From: Perognathus longimembris pacificus
Taxonomy: Eukaryota; Chordata; Mammalia; Rodentia; Heteromyidae
Direction: 5' to 3'
DNA length: 64,000 nt
NCBI RefSeq assembly: GCF_023159225.1
Contig: NC_063167.1
Coordinates: 16,371,360 to 16,435,359, forward strand
Within the stretch, counting starts at the first letter, position 1; the number at the start of each line of letters is the position of its first letter. The position numbers and the translations under genes were made by a program. Of the stretch, positions 1-10,774 are shown one piece after another. The notes below the pieces were generated by a model that was not told the DNA's origin, searched no databases, and was given only the letters and a program-made list of their open reading frames with translations.

Positions 1-121
1 AGTGTTGTCAGAGTTTAAAATCAGTGTTCCATGTATGTCTAAATACCTAAGGAAGGCATTATGAAAGAATTTGAATATGAACTAGATGTCGATATATTTG
101 AATTGTTGAGAAAGAAAAATT

Positions 122-520
122 CATCCAGGCACTGGTGGCTGTAATTCTAACCATTTAGGAGACTGATATCTGAAGAGCAAAGTTGTAGGTTTTTTGTTGT
201 TTTTGTTTTGTGGCCAGTCCTGGGGCTTGAACTCAGGGCCTGGGCACCCTACCACTTGAGCCACAGCAACACTTCTGGCTTTTTCTGTTTTTGTGGTACT
301 GAAGAATCAAATCCAGAGCTTCATGCGTGTTAGCAAGCACTCTACTACTAAGCCACATTCCCAGCCCTGGCAGGAAAAATCTGTTAGACTCTTATTGCTA
401 ATTAACCACAAGAAAGGAGGTAGTGCTGTGGCTCAAGTAGTAGAGTGCTAGCCTTGAGCCAAAAAAAGAAGCCAGGGACAGTGCTCAGGCTCTGAGTTCA
501 AGCCCTAGGACTGGCAAAGG
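122..520 (+). repeat. Chimeric SINE split by a nested dimeric SINE
   Basis: The head (122-182) and tail (368-520) of one plus-strand chimeric SINE are separated by a minus-strand dimeric SINE. Reference layout of the chimeric family: GGTGGCTCA...CCTAGCTACTCAGGAGGCTGAG (B1-like head), CTCCAATTAACCACC linker, then GCTGTGGCTCAAGTGGTAGAG (A box) ... GAGTTCAAGCCCC (B box). Confidence 0.85.
183..367 (-). repeat. Dimeric SINE (nested)
   Basis: Reads from a T-rich tail through GGCCAGTCCTGGGGCTTGAAC to CACATTCCCAGCCC, the reverse of the family start GGGCTGGGAATGTGG. The dimeric family has two tRNA-type units, each with A- and B-box-like sequences. Confidence 0.85.
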
Positions 521-747
521 AAGGGGAGGGAGGGAGGAGAAAGAGATACAATACAGATTGAGTTGTTGCTTGGAGTGGAGAACAATAAAAGAAAGGTAGG
601 TCACAAGGTTTGAGAGCCTGGTGAGTTAAATGAGCCATTTAGAAAGGGAGAATCTATGAGCAAGAGATTAAGTTGAACTGTTGACTTCAGTTCTAGTGAG
701 AAATATGAAGATTTCCCCTTTCTAAAACTTGCAGAAGCTACAGACCT

Positions 748-1380
748 GCAGGGGCTGGTAGCTCACAGCTGCCATCCTAGCTACTCAGAAAGCTGAAATC
801 TGAGTATTGAGGTTCAAAGCTGGCCCTGAACTACAGTTCTTTAAAAGACAGCCTGGGCAAGAACATCTGTGAGACTCTTATCTCCAATTAAACACCAGAA
901 AACTGGAAGTAGAGCTGTGATGCAAAGTGGTTGAGTATACAGAGCCTAGGCTCTGAGCCCTGAGTTCAAGCCCCACAATTAAGCAAATAGCGCGCGCATA
1001 CACACACACCCTATGAAAACAAGTGGACTATACTAGTTAGACTACTTTAAGATATTGATTAACAGGTTTAATGTGGGAAGAGGAACCTCATTTGCATAAA
1101 TAGAAATGCTAATAGGCTTAATTCATTTTTGAAAAATTAAGGTTTTGTTTTTGTGCTACTCTTGGGGCTTGAACTCAGGATCTGGATACTGTCCCTGAAC
1201 TTCAATGCTAGCTCCCTGTCACTTGAGGCATAGCTTCACTTTTAGCTTTTTTGGGATAGTTTATTGGAGATCAGAGTCTCACAGACTTTCCTGCCCAGGC
1301 TGTCTTTCAAAGAACTAATTTTCAGATCACAGCCTCCTGAGTAGGTAGGATTACAGACATGTGCCATTGGCATCTGGCTT
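748..1380. repeat. Two chimeric SINEs (748-985 plus, 1140-1380 minus)
   Basis: The first ends in GAGTTCAAGCCCCACAATT. The second starts CTTGGGGCTTGAACTC and ends GCATCTGGCTT. They are separated by 154 bp of unique AT-rich intron. Both are diverged. Confidence 0.8.
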
Positions 1381-1745
1381 GTTAAATTCTATTTTTATGT
1401 TGTAGAATAATTGATACAGTATGATGTCTAGTAACAAATGCCTTGTCACCAAAGAAGAAAGACTAAAACTTGGGTAAGAGTGAATCTGGATAGAGTTGGA
1501 GGACTGTATATGTGGTAGTTAAAAATTAAGCCATGGAACGAACTAGACCTCAGAGGCTGTAGTTGAAGTTATTGAAATCCAAGTCAGATGCAGTCTAAAC
1601 AAGACCTGAAATCACCAAGTAGACTAAGCCAGCAGAGATTGGAGAAAGTAGCAGGGGACCAGAATTATGTAAGGCTTTTGTAGAAGTCAAGGACTAAAAG
1701 GAAAATGTCCACATCAAAGTCAAATTTCCAGGATTTTGTCATGAA

Positions 1746-1747
<2 letters not shown>

Positions 1748-1776
<29 letters not shown>

Positions 1777-1998
1777 GTTGTGGCTCTTGAACTCAGGGTC
1801 TGGGTGCTGTCCCTGAGGTTTTTCACCCTAGGCTAGCGCTGTGACTATGAGTCGTAGAGCGACTTCCAGTTTTCTGTTGGTTAATTGGAGATGAGACTCT
1901 AATGAACTTTACTGTCTAGGCTGGCTTTGACCATGATTCTCAGATCTTAGTATCCTGAGTAGCTAGAATTACACATGTGAGCCACCAGTACCTGGCTT
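1748..1998 (-). repeat. Chimeric SINE, first insertion at a re-used target
   Basis: T-tract then GTTGTGGCTCTTGAACTC... to ...CCAGTACCTGGC. It is flanked by TCATGAAGCTTTTT on the left and TCATGAAGCATTTT on the right. Confidence 0.85.
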
Positions 1999-2006
1999 CA
2001 TGAAGC

Positions 2007-2223
2007 ATTTTTTTTTTTTTTTTTTTTTGCCAGGCCTAGGCCGTGGTGAACTCAGGGCCTGAGCACTGTCCCTGGCTCCTTTTTGCTCAAGGCTAGTACT
2101 CTGCCACTTGAGCCACAGCGCCACTTCTGGCCATTTTCTGTATATGTGGTGCTGAGGAATTGAACCTAGGGCCTCATGTATATGAGGCAAGCATTCTTGC
2201 CACTAGGCCATATTCCCAGCCCC
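2007..2223 (-). repeat. Dimeric SINE, second insertion at the same target
   Basis: Full-length minus copy from the T-tract to CATATTCCCAGCCCC, flanked on both sides by TCATGAAGCATTTTT, the same sequence that flanks the preceding SINE. Confidence 0.88.
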
Positions 2224-2234
2224 TCATGAAGCAT

Positions 2235-2440
2235 TTTTAATGAATCCTCTTATATGAGGAAAGGACCTATTTTTGGAGAGCTTAAAAAAGGAAATCACCA
2301 AGAGAATGGTAAAGAGTACCTTGAAAGGTACCTTTCAAGGAAGTACCTGAAAAGTTACATCAGATCACATTGCTCAGATTGATCTCAGAGGCCATGTGTG
2401 TATATATATACAAGACAGAAGAGAAAAGGGTAAAGATGCT
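2235..2440. repeat. Left arm of an inverted repeat
   Basis: Reverse-complementary to 3948-4135; for example GGAGAGCTTAAAAAAGG here and CCTTTTTTAAGCTCTCC there. This arm carries about 23 extra bp that create a perfect 22-bp palindrome at 2319-2340 (half-site CCTTGAAAGGT). Confidence 0.85.
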
Positions 2441-2502
2441 TATAAAATATTCGTGAGGAATAAAAAGAGACACATATTTTATGGAGTTGTGAGAAAAGGG
2501 AG

Positions 2503-3395
2503 TTGGTTGGGTACCAGTGGCTTATGCCTGTTATACTAGCTACTCAAGAGGTTGAGAGCTGAGAATCATGGTTCAAAGTCAGCCCAGGCAAGAAAGTCCA
2601 TGAGATTCATCTTCAGTTAAACACCAAAAAGCCTGAAATGGTGCTATGGCTTAAAATTGTAGAGCATCACTAGCCTAGAGCACAAAAGCCTAAGGACAGT
2701 ATTCAGGCCCTTGAGTTCAAGCCCTAGGACTGGGGCCCTTGGCTGGAAACAGTCTTAAGAGGCTACTGTTGAAGATCTGCATCATACTTGTTTCTTCTGG
2801 ATACACAGGAATCGATATTTTCTTCTTTTTCTTTTTTAATGTGCTAGTGCTGGTACTTGAACTTAAGGCCTGGTCACTGTTCCATAGCTTTTTCTGCCCA
2901 AGGCTGGTGCTCTACCACTTGTGCCACAGCTCCACTCCTAGCTCTTTACTGGTTAATTGAAAATAAAAATCCCATGGATTTTTCCTGCTGAGGTTGGATT
3001 CAAACCTTGATCTTCAGATCTCAGCCTTCTAGGTAGCTAGGATTACAGGCGTGAGCCACTGGTGCCTGGCAGGAATGGATGTTATTGATGCTGGGAATAA
3101 GGTGGTGAACAGGAACAAGATTTTTGTTGTTGTTGTTGTTGTTGCTGCTTTATTTTGTTTTTTGTTGGTTGTGGGGCTTGGACTCGGCCAGGGTGCTGTC
3201 CCTGAGTGAGTCTTTTTGTACTCAAGGCCAGTGCTCACCACTTGAGCCACAGTGCCACTTCTGGTTTTTGAGTGGTTAGTTGGGGCATAAGAATCTTATG
3301 GGGGCTTTTCTTTCTGAGCTCTCTTCCAACCGACATCCTCAGATCTCAGCCCTCTGAGTAGCTAGGATTACAGGTATGAGCCACTAGAGCCCTAC
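2503..3395. repeat. Three chimeric SINEs (2503-2738 plus, 2819-3070 minus, 3121-3395 minus)
   Basis: The plus copy starts GGGTACCAGTGGCTTATGCC. The minus copies end GAGCCACTGGTGCCTGGC and GAGCCACTAGAGCCC. The third has a (TTG)n tail (3123-3142). All lie inside the spacer of the inverted repeat described above. Confidence 0.82.
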
Positions 3396-4326
3396 AGGAA
3401 CAGGATTTTTTCCATGTCTATTAAATTAACCATAGACACTTTAGTTTTTTGGGTTTCCAAACCAGTCTTTATACTATTTTCACTCAGTCTTTACTTCTGT
3501 GATGTTCTTAAACCAAGAGCTTGTATTGCAGTGGTCTGAAAAGAGGACAAAGGTGAGAGTTTCGCTGTTTCTGTAAGGCCAGGAAAACAGCTACAGTTAA
3601 CACCAGTAGTCTTGGAAGAGCAAGATTTGAAATGTGTTGAACATCTACTGTTGTTTTAGATACATATGAAAAAAAAAGGTTAAAAATGAAGATTTGAATC
3701 CAGCTCTGATATTCCAGGTGAAATATCTTCATCATGCTATCTGCTATAGAAAAGTCATAGATGATCTGCTCTTCGTGTTCATGACAAAAGCCTCACCTTT
3801 TTGTCATTTAACATTTACTAGATTTGTCCTAAAGGAAAGAATGGATAGATTTCCATTTTATTTTTCTTTTTTCAGACTCTGTTGTAATAGAGGCACACCA
3901 TGGCTAGGCCTATAGCATTTGCTTGGTGGAACCAACTAGGGAAAAAGAGCATCTTTACCCTTCTCTTTTCTGTCTGTCTTATATATATGTACACGTGGCC
4001 TCTGAGATCAATCTGAGCAATGTGGTCTGATGTAACTTTTCAGGTACTTCCTTGAATTACCATTTTCTTGATGATTTCCTTTTTTAAGCTCTCCAAAATT
4101 AAGTCCTTTCCCCATGTAAGAGGATCCATTAAAAAAAAGTAGAAAAGTTTCCAAAGTGATTCATATGTCTTAATGGCTTAGAAGTGGAGTTGGATCTTGA
4201 GTACTGAGAGTAAAATTTTCAAAGGAAGTATTGGAAGGGGCACTAAAATATATACTTTACTAGCCATGTGTTGTAAAAGCTCCCCACAGTTTTGTGAGTG
4301 TCTTTAGTTAGGATCCTGAGTTCTTT
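3396..4326. other. Intron 4, unique stretch
   Basis: AT-rich with no SINE. Apart from the right arm of the inverted repeat (3948-4135), nothing is recognised. Short open frames on both strands look random. Confidence 0.7.
3948..4135. repeat. Right arm of the inverted repeat
   Basis: Pairs with 2235-2440 over nearly its whole length with scattered mismatches; lacks the palindrome insert. Spacer about 1.5 kb. It is neither a SINE nor an L1 that I recognise. Confidence 0.85.
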
Positions 4327-5232
4327 TTCTTTTTTCTTTCTTTGGCCAGTCCTGGGGCTTGTAGTCAGTACCTGAGCACTGTCCCTGGCTTCTTTTTGCT
4401 CAAGGCTAACACTCTACCACTTGAGCCACAGTGCCACTTCCTGGCCTTTTTCTTTTATGTGGTACTGAGGAATCGAACTTCATGCATGCTACTAAGCACT
4501 CTACCACTAAGCCACATTCCCAGCCCTGTGAGACTCTTACCTTCAGTAAACTACTTAGAAAAAGGCAGAAGTGATGCTGTGGCTCAAATGGTAGAATCAC
4601 TAGCCTTGAGCACGAAAAAGCTAGGGCCCAGGCCCTGTGTTCAAGCCTGAGAACAGGCAAGAAAGAAAGAAAAAAAGAAAAAGGAGAGGAAACAGAAACA
4701 CAACAATGAACTGAATAAATGTGGCCTGACCATTCCATTATACACAGATAGTAAATATTTCATCATACAGATTAAGTAAATTTTGTGATTGCTAGATTCT
4801 TGCTACCTTACTGAGCTTAGGGATAGATTTTTGTTGTTTGTCTCTAGAAAGAGAGAAGCAACAAGTCCTCTAATGCATAAAAAATTAGATTTAAAAGATT
4901 TTAATGTTATCTATACTAGATTTTGTTCCCTTTTGTCTATTTCATGATATGAGAGAAAGACAATCACTATTGCTTAGGGTTTTGATGGTTTATACGCTAA
5001 AAGATGTTTTCATCAGTCCTGGAGCTTGAACTCATGGCCTGGGCATTGTCCCTGAGCCTCTCTAAGTTTTCTTTTCCTACCACATGAGCCACAGTGCCAC
5101 TTCTGGCTTTTTGGTGGTTAATTGGAGATAAGAGTCTCACAGAGTTTCTACCCAGGCAGACTTCAATTGGGATCCAGATTTCAGCCTCCTGAATAGATAG
5201 GATTATAGACATGAGCCACCAGTGCCCAATGC
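4327..5232. repeat. Dimeric SINE (4327-4525 minus) and chimeric SINEs (4526-4680 plus, 5' truncated; 5012-5232 minus)
   Basis: A minus dimeric copy ends in CCACATTCCCAGCCC and is followed directly by a plus chimeric tail starting TGTGAGACTCTTACC. A separate minus chimeric copy follows after 330 bp of unique sequence. Confidence 0.8.
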
Positions 5233-6018
5233 CACTAGCAATTTTGATAACCAAAGAAGCTAAATGAATTTGGTGACTTGTTTGCTTTACATGGAACTGT
5301 TTTTCTATGTGTGTTTTCCTTGATTTGTAGCCCAGATGTTCTCATAATCTTGAAAAGGAGGTCTTTCCCTGCCCCCAGCCCGTCCTTCATTACTCCCAGC
5401 TACATCCACTCTGACTTTTTAGTGTAGAATGTATCTTGTGTTAGGTAGCCATCTTTCTCTAGCCCTCTTATTCTCTGTCAAGACTGACCAATCCACTTCT
5501 TCATGTTAGTACTACAGCTCTGATACAGCCTGGTGCCTGCTTGAGCCTGTGCTGCTTGCCACACATTACTGTATGCTTGTTCCTGGGCCTATTTCCTGTT
5601 TCTATTCTTGTACTGGTGGCTCAGCTATGCTTCCTGCCTGTGTGTCTCACACAGATTCCTCTTGCTGGAACCTTTTGTTTTCTTCTTAACAATCTCAGTC
5701 TGAAAAGGAGCTGAACCTTACTTACATCTAGTATCATGGCTCCTAGAGTTAGATCTATAGAGAAATACCAGCTCCCCACCAATTTTAGCACTTGAATTTG
5801 ACCTTGTTTTTTGTCTGACGCCTACTACAGGAAACTATAGACCAGAAATTGGTACACGAAGATAAATTGGGCTGAACTTTTTACTCATTAGCCACACAAG
5901 GTTGTCAAAACTAATGTATCCTGGTTCTTTTTTACCTGGAGCATATAAATATATTTTCTACTATGGAGAAAGACATGGTTCATAGCTACCTCAAGCATCC
6001 CTAAAGTCCAAATGATAC
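5233..6018. other. Intron 4, unique stretch
   Basis: Nothing recognised; moderately pyrimidine-rich around 5340-5700. Confidence 0.6.
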
Positions 6019-6421
6019 CTTTTTGTTTGTTTGTTTTTGTTTGTTTTTGCCAGGCCTGAGCACTGTCCCTGGCTTCTTTTTGCTCAAGGCTACCACTCTG
6101 CCACTTGAGCCATAGCGCCACTTCTGGCCGTTTTCTGTATATATGGTGCTGGGGAATTGAACCCGGAACCCAGGGCCTCATGTATAGTAGACAAGTACTC
6201 TTTGCCACTAGGCCATATCCCCAGCCCTGATATCGTTATTTTTTTGTGCTGATACTGGGCTTGAATTCAGCTCCTGGGTGCTATCTCTTAGCTTTTATGC
6301 TCAAGGCTAGAGCTCAAGTCTCAGAGACTTTGCATCTCAGGCTACCTTTCAGTCTCGATCCTCAGATCCTAGCCTTCTAAATAGCTCTAGGATTACAGGC
6401 ATGAGCCACTGGTGTCCACTT
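6019..6421 (-). repeat. Dimeric SINE (6019-6227) and degraded chimeric SINE (6236-6421)
   Basis: The first has a (TTTG)n tail and ends CATATCCCCAGCCC. The second ends GAGCCACTGGTGTCCA and lacks most of the linker. Confidence 0.8.
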
Positions 6422-7697
6422 ATTTTGAGCTGGGCAGGCAGTTCCATTTTCATTAGAATAATAGCCTACAGAGGACATGAAAATCTAAGTATATACTGAC
6501 TCAACTTTATAAGGATATAAACAATTGAACAATTCAGCTCCCATGCCCCCTCCACTTTATACCTGAAGGGAAAAAGTACATGGAGGTTGTAGAAAGGAAG
6601 AAGAAATAAAGGAAATAAAGGAGGCTATCCTGGACAAACACATTTAAAGGTCTAAGATATGCATCATACCTACCCCATCCTGCCTCACACCTTGCCCATT
6701 TCTCCCAAGGAAGGCATTCAGAAAATATGCTTTGTGAATAAATTTCTTCTGTTCTCTTGGGATCATCTGATAATACTAGATCAAATAAAGGTGCTTTTGT
6801 ACTGAGTCCTAGGCCTAGAGAGGAATTTGAGTTAAGGAGCTTGGGCTTAGGAAGGAGACATACTTAAAGGAACATGTTCTAGGCTTAGACTAGGAATAGA
6901 ACCCAAAATTTGATCTAAATTGACCCTTAGGAGTATTCCTACCTCAATGAGCCACTATGGTATTATTAACCCTGATTCAACAATCCATGATTCAGTAAAT
7001 TGATACCAAGAAGCAGCAATGGGGAGCATCCCCAGGGCTCATAAATATAATCCTCGCTGAGATCTGAGGATCACAGGTTGAAGCCAGTTCAGATAGGAAA
7101 GTCCATTAGACTTACCACCAAAAAGCACTAGCCTTGAGCAGAAAGAGCCCCACCCCCAAGCCCCACAACCAATAAATAAATAAACATTGCTTTCCTTATT
7201 CTCTTTGGAGAAAGGAAAGAAGGGATGTAAAATTGCAATTTTAAGGCAAACTTAGTGGTACTATAGCTTCTGGATTTGGGTCTGATCTCCAGGAGCATAT
7301 AAGAAGTATTTGCTCTAGAAGGATTAAGTCCTCCAAATCCAGAATCTTCAGAAATTCTTGAGTCAATGCATGGAAGAACTTAGGTAGGTGCCTTAGTGAC
7401 AATGACCAGCTTCCACCCATTTCCCCTTCCCTTTTGCTCTAGTTTCTGCTGTTGAACCTTTACAAGAAAAAATAAAAATCAGAAAACCACCCCACAGGCA
7501 TGTTCTATTGTCTATTGTTGGAGGTCTTGGATCTTTGGAATAGGAAATACATCAAGTTCTGTCCAAAGATACCACTTAGGTAGTAGAACACCTAGCTGCC
7601 AAATGCAAGGCTCTGAGTCCAAACTTCAGTCTCTACCCCTGTAAAAAGCCTACCTAGAAAAATTCTTTGTAGATTCTTAAACCAAGTGAGACTCTGA
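6422..7697. other. Intron 4, mostly unique, with one degraded chimeric SINE (7037-7186)
   Basis: 7037-7186 keeps only parts of the head and tail and ends in an AATA run. A tRNA-like fragment may lie at 7569-7640. The rest shows nothing recognisable. Confidence 0.6.
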
Positions 7698-8730
7698 TCT
7701 TTGTTGTTAGTGGTCATGGGACTTTGAACTCAAGGCCCAGGCTCTGTCCCAAAGCTAGTGCTCTATCACTTTAGGCAGCAACACCAATTCTGATTTTTTA
7801 ATGGGAGATAAGAGTCTAATGGGGACTTTTATGTCTCAGCTGTCTTCAAACCATGATCCTCAGATCTCATCCTCCTGAGTAGCTAAGATTACAGGGATGT
7901 GCTAATGGCACCTAGCTCCAGCAGTTACCAGGTAACCAGCAAAATGCCCAACTGGGGATCTGGCTCAAGTGGTAGAGTGCCAGTCCTGATTGAAGAAACC
8001 AAACGAGAACTTAACACCCTGAGTTTGAGCCCCAATAATGTGGAATCTAGCCAGGGATTGAACACTTGAGCTTGAGAATCAGTGAACATATCCCTTAAAG
8101 CTACTCTGATAGAGCAGGAATACTGTATAATGTTTACTGAAATGAGCTATTCCTGCTATTTTAGGGAAGAGGAGGTAGAGGAGAAAACCAAGTTTCAAAT
8201 ATGGAGGGATTTAAGTTCAACCAAAGTGTTAGGGGCTGGGAATATGGCCTAGTGGCAAGAGTGTTTGCCTCATATACATGAAGCCCTGGGTTCTATTCCC
8301 CAGCACCACATACATAGAAAATGGCCAGAAGTGGCACTGTGGCTCAAGTGGCAGAGTGCTAGCCTTTAGCAAAAAGCCAGGGACAGTGCTTAGCCCCTGA
8401 GTCCAAGACCCAGGACTGTCCCCACCCCCCAAAAAATATTGAAACTGGTCCTTGGCTGGCTCATCCTGTAATCCTAGGTACTTAACAGGTTGAGATCTCA
8501 AGACATCCCAGGGAGATAGTGCTTCAGTACTTTTGTCTCCAATTGGCCAGCAAAAGCCAGAAATAGAGGTATAGTTTTAAATGCTTAGAACCCCAGCACG
8601 AGTAAAAAAAGCTAAAAGAGAGATCCTTGAGTTCAAGCCCCAGTACCAGTTTGGGGCTAGGAGTATGACTGAAATGGTAAAATTCCTGCCTAGAAAGCAC
8701 AAGGTCCTAAGTTCAAACCATAATACTGTA
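7698..8730. repeat. SINE cluster (7698-7918 minus chimeric; 7948-8040 tail only; 8231-8439 plus dimeric; 8445-8650 plus chimeric; 8651-8730 ID-like)
   Basis: Each copy was identified by the family start or end: GGGGCTGGGAATATGGCC at 8231, GAGTTCAAGCCCCAG near 8630, and GGGGCTAGGAGTATGAC at 8653. The last ends directly in the CA repeat at 8731. Confidence 0.78.
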
Positions 8731-8742
8731 ACACACACACGC

Positions 8743-8774
<32 letters not shown>
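8731..8774. repeat. CA microsatellite
   Basis: 44 bp of (CA)n with two GC interruptions, grown from the 3' end of an ID-like monomer. Confidence 0.95.
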
Positions 8775-8805
8775 TGGAGGGAGTTGTATTTTCCCCCTCC
8801 AAACC

Positions 8806-9018
8806 TTTTTTTTTTTTTTTTTTTTGGCCAGTCCTGGGCCTTGGACTCAGGGCCTGAGAACTGTCCCTGGCTTCTTCCCGCTCAAGGCTAGCACTCTGCC
8901 ACTTGAGCCACAGCGCCACTTCTGGCCGTTTTCTGTATATGTGGTGCTGGGGAATCGAACCTAGGGCCTCGTGTATATGAGGCAGGCACTCTTGCCACTA
9001 GGCTATATCCCCAGCCCC
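8806..9018 (-). repeat. Dimeric SINE with target duplication
   Basis: Full-length copy flanked by CCAAACCTTTTTTT on both sides. Few differences from other copies, so fairly young. Confidence 0.88.
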
Positions 9019-9055
9019 AAACCTTTTTTTTGTAGAGTCTTTTTGTGTGTGTATG

Positions 9056-9471
9056 TGTCAGCTGTGGGGCTTGAACTCAGGGCCTGGGTGCTTTCTCTGA
9101 GCTCTTTTGCTCAAGGCTAGTGCTCTACCACTTTGGACCACAGCACTCTTCTTTTTTTTGGTGCCAGTCCTAGGGCCTACACACTGTCCCTGAGGTTCTT
9201 TGCTCAAGGCTAGCACTCTACCCCTTGAGCCACTTTGCCACTTCCAGTTTTTTCTGTTTATGTGGTGCTGAGGAATCAAACCCAGGGCTTTGTGCATGCT
9301 AGGCAAGCACTCTACCACTAAGCCACATTCCCAGCCTCCACAGCACTACTTCTGATTTTGGAGAGGTTAGTTGGAGATAAGAGTCTCATGACTTTCCTGT
9401 CTGAGCTGGCTGTGAACCATGATTCTCAGATCTCAGCCCCCTGAGTACCTAGGATTACAGTCAGTGCCCAG
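9056..9471 (-). repeat. Chimeric SINE split by a nested dimeric SINE (9152-9340)
   Basis: The outer copy begins GCTGTGGGGCTTGAACTC and resumes after the insert at ACAGCACTACTTCTG; ACAGCACT is duplicated on both sides of the insert. Both elements are minus strand. Confidence 0.85.
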
Positions 9472-10630
9472 CCTTCTTGTAGAATCTTACTGAGTCGTTC
9501 TTTTGGTTTTAAGGTCCTTTGAGGGTAGTGGCTATCTTTTCTGCTTTTAGGTTCTAACTGTTTGCCATTCAATTTGTTCTATCAAAATACTTGGATTTTT
9601 ATCTAGACTACTAACTAGTTAGATGGAAAACCACTAACTAATATAAATTTAAGAGCTTTAGGGGCCATTAGTCTCCTAATTTGAAATCCTGTTTAGCTTA
9701 ATGCCAACTATGTCTTCCCTAGGTGACCTTGCTTGTTTTCGGTTTGCTACAACTCTAAGGAGCATCTAGGCTTTCCATAAAGAGAAAAGTCAAATGATAA
9801 AGAAACTTAAGGCAGCAAGCACCCTTTCCTATACCTAGAACTTCGCTTACTTTTTTTCCTGATGTTTCTTTCTTTTTATTCCCTTTATACTCCCTTCCTA
9901 GATAAAATTCTAGGACCATAGCAAATGGTCTTCATCATGGAATTATAGCAGGGAATGCTTGGCTTTGAAAATTTAGTGGTTCCTCATTTCCTTACCTTCT
10001 CTAACTTTATAATGCTCTTATTTCCTGCTGCTATTAGGACTGCCCCTTTCCAAAAATAAGCACTGTTCTAACTCAGGCCCAACACTGACCCAGTTTCGGT
10101 TTTTGTTTTTGTTTTTCAAATTTTAATCTGTTAACTAGTGACCGTTGAAAACATTCTGTTCATTTTTGGCCAAAAGGTACTTATTGACTGGAGAAGACAT
10201 TCATTCCCCCTGTCCCAAGTCAGAAGCCTTGAAGGGGACCTGGAAACTGGTCTGGTTACGTGGGGGACTGTACCAGGCTGGAGAGCAAGACTCAATTCAT
10301 ACCTCATCGGAGTTAGAGGACCTTCTATATATTTTTGGGGAGTTCAAACATAGATTTTTTTTAATGTATAAAAACTTTGCAATGGGTCCATACACTTATT
10401 AGGCAATGCCAAATTAAAATACCCATCAAAAGTTTTTTTTGGGACTGTAAAACTGTTCTTGTAATTTCTTGTGAACTGCCCCATGTAACTTTGGCTTCTC
10501 TCTGGCATTTATTCCTTTTGAAATGGTTCCTAGAATTTCTCTTGAGTTAGGGGTAACTGGGCAGTACCACCTCATCTCTCCTTTGCCAACTGTCATTCTG
10601 TTCAGTGTTTCTTTTATTTCTTGTGGGAAG
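9472..10630. other. Intron 4, unique stretch
   Basis: About 1.2 kb without SINEs. Overlapping open frames at 10138-10402 have no recognisable protein features. The sequence leads into the exon-like segment at 10631. Confidence 0.6.
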
Positions 10631-10774
10631 GTTGCATAGGGAAAATGGCGAGCTGGATCATTCTGTGATTAAACCTCCAACAGAGATCAGTGGGAACAGT
10701 ATATCGACCCCTGGAAAATCAATGGCTGCTGCAGTAGCCAAGATACTGTTTGCAGGAGTTCCCACCACAGGAAT
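10631..10774 (+). other. Exon-like open segment of unknown origin
   Basis: 144 bp bounded by GGGAAG on the left and GTAAGC on the right (a good donor). It is open in one frame, reading HRENGELDHSVIKPPTE... to ...KILFAGVPTTGM, with codon-like composition. It is not ARID1A sequence, and its phase (2 at both ends) does not fit exon 4/5 splicing (phase 0). It could be a fragment of a retrocopy, an exon of an unannotated transcript, or chance. I do not recognise the peptide. Confidence 0.3.

Noticed and set aside
8231..8439. tRNA genes suggested by A- and B-box-like sequences
   Set aside because: They belong to SINE copies; no complete cloverleaf or anticodon stem fits a functional tRNA.
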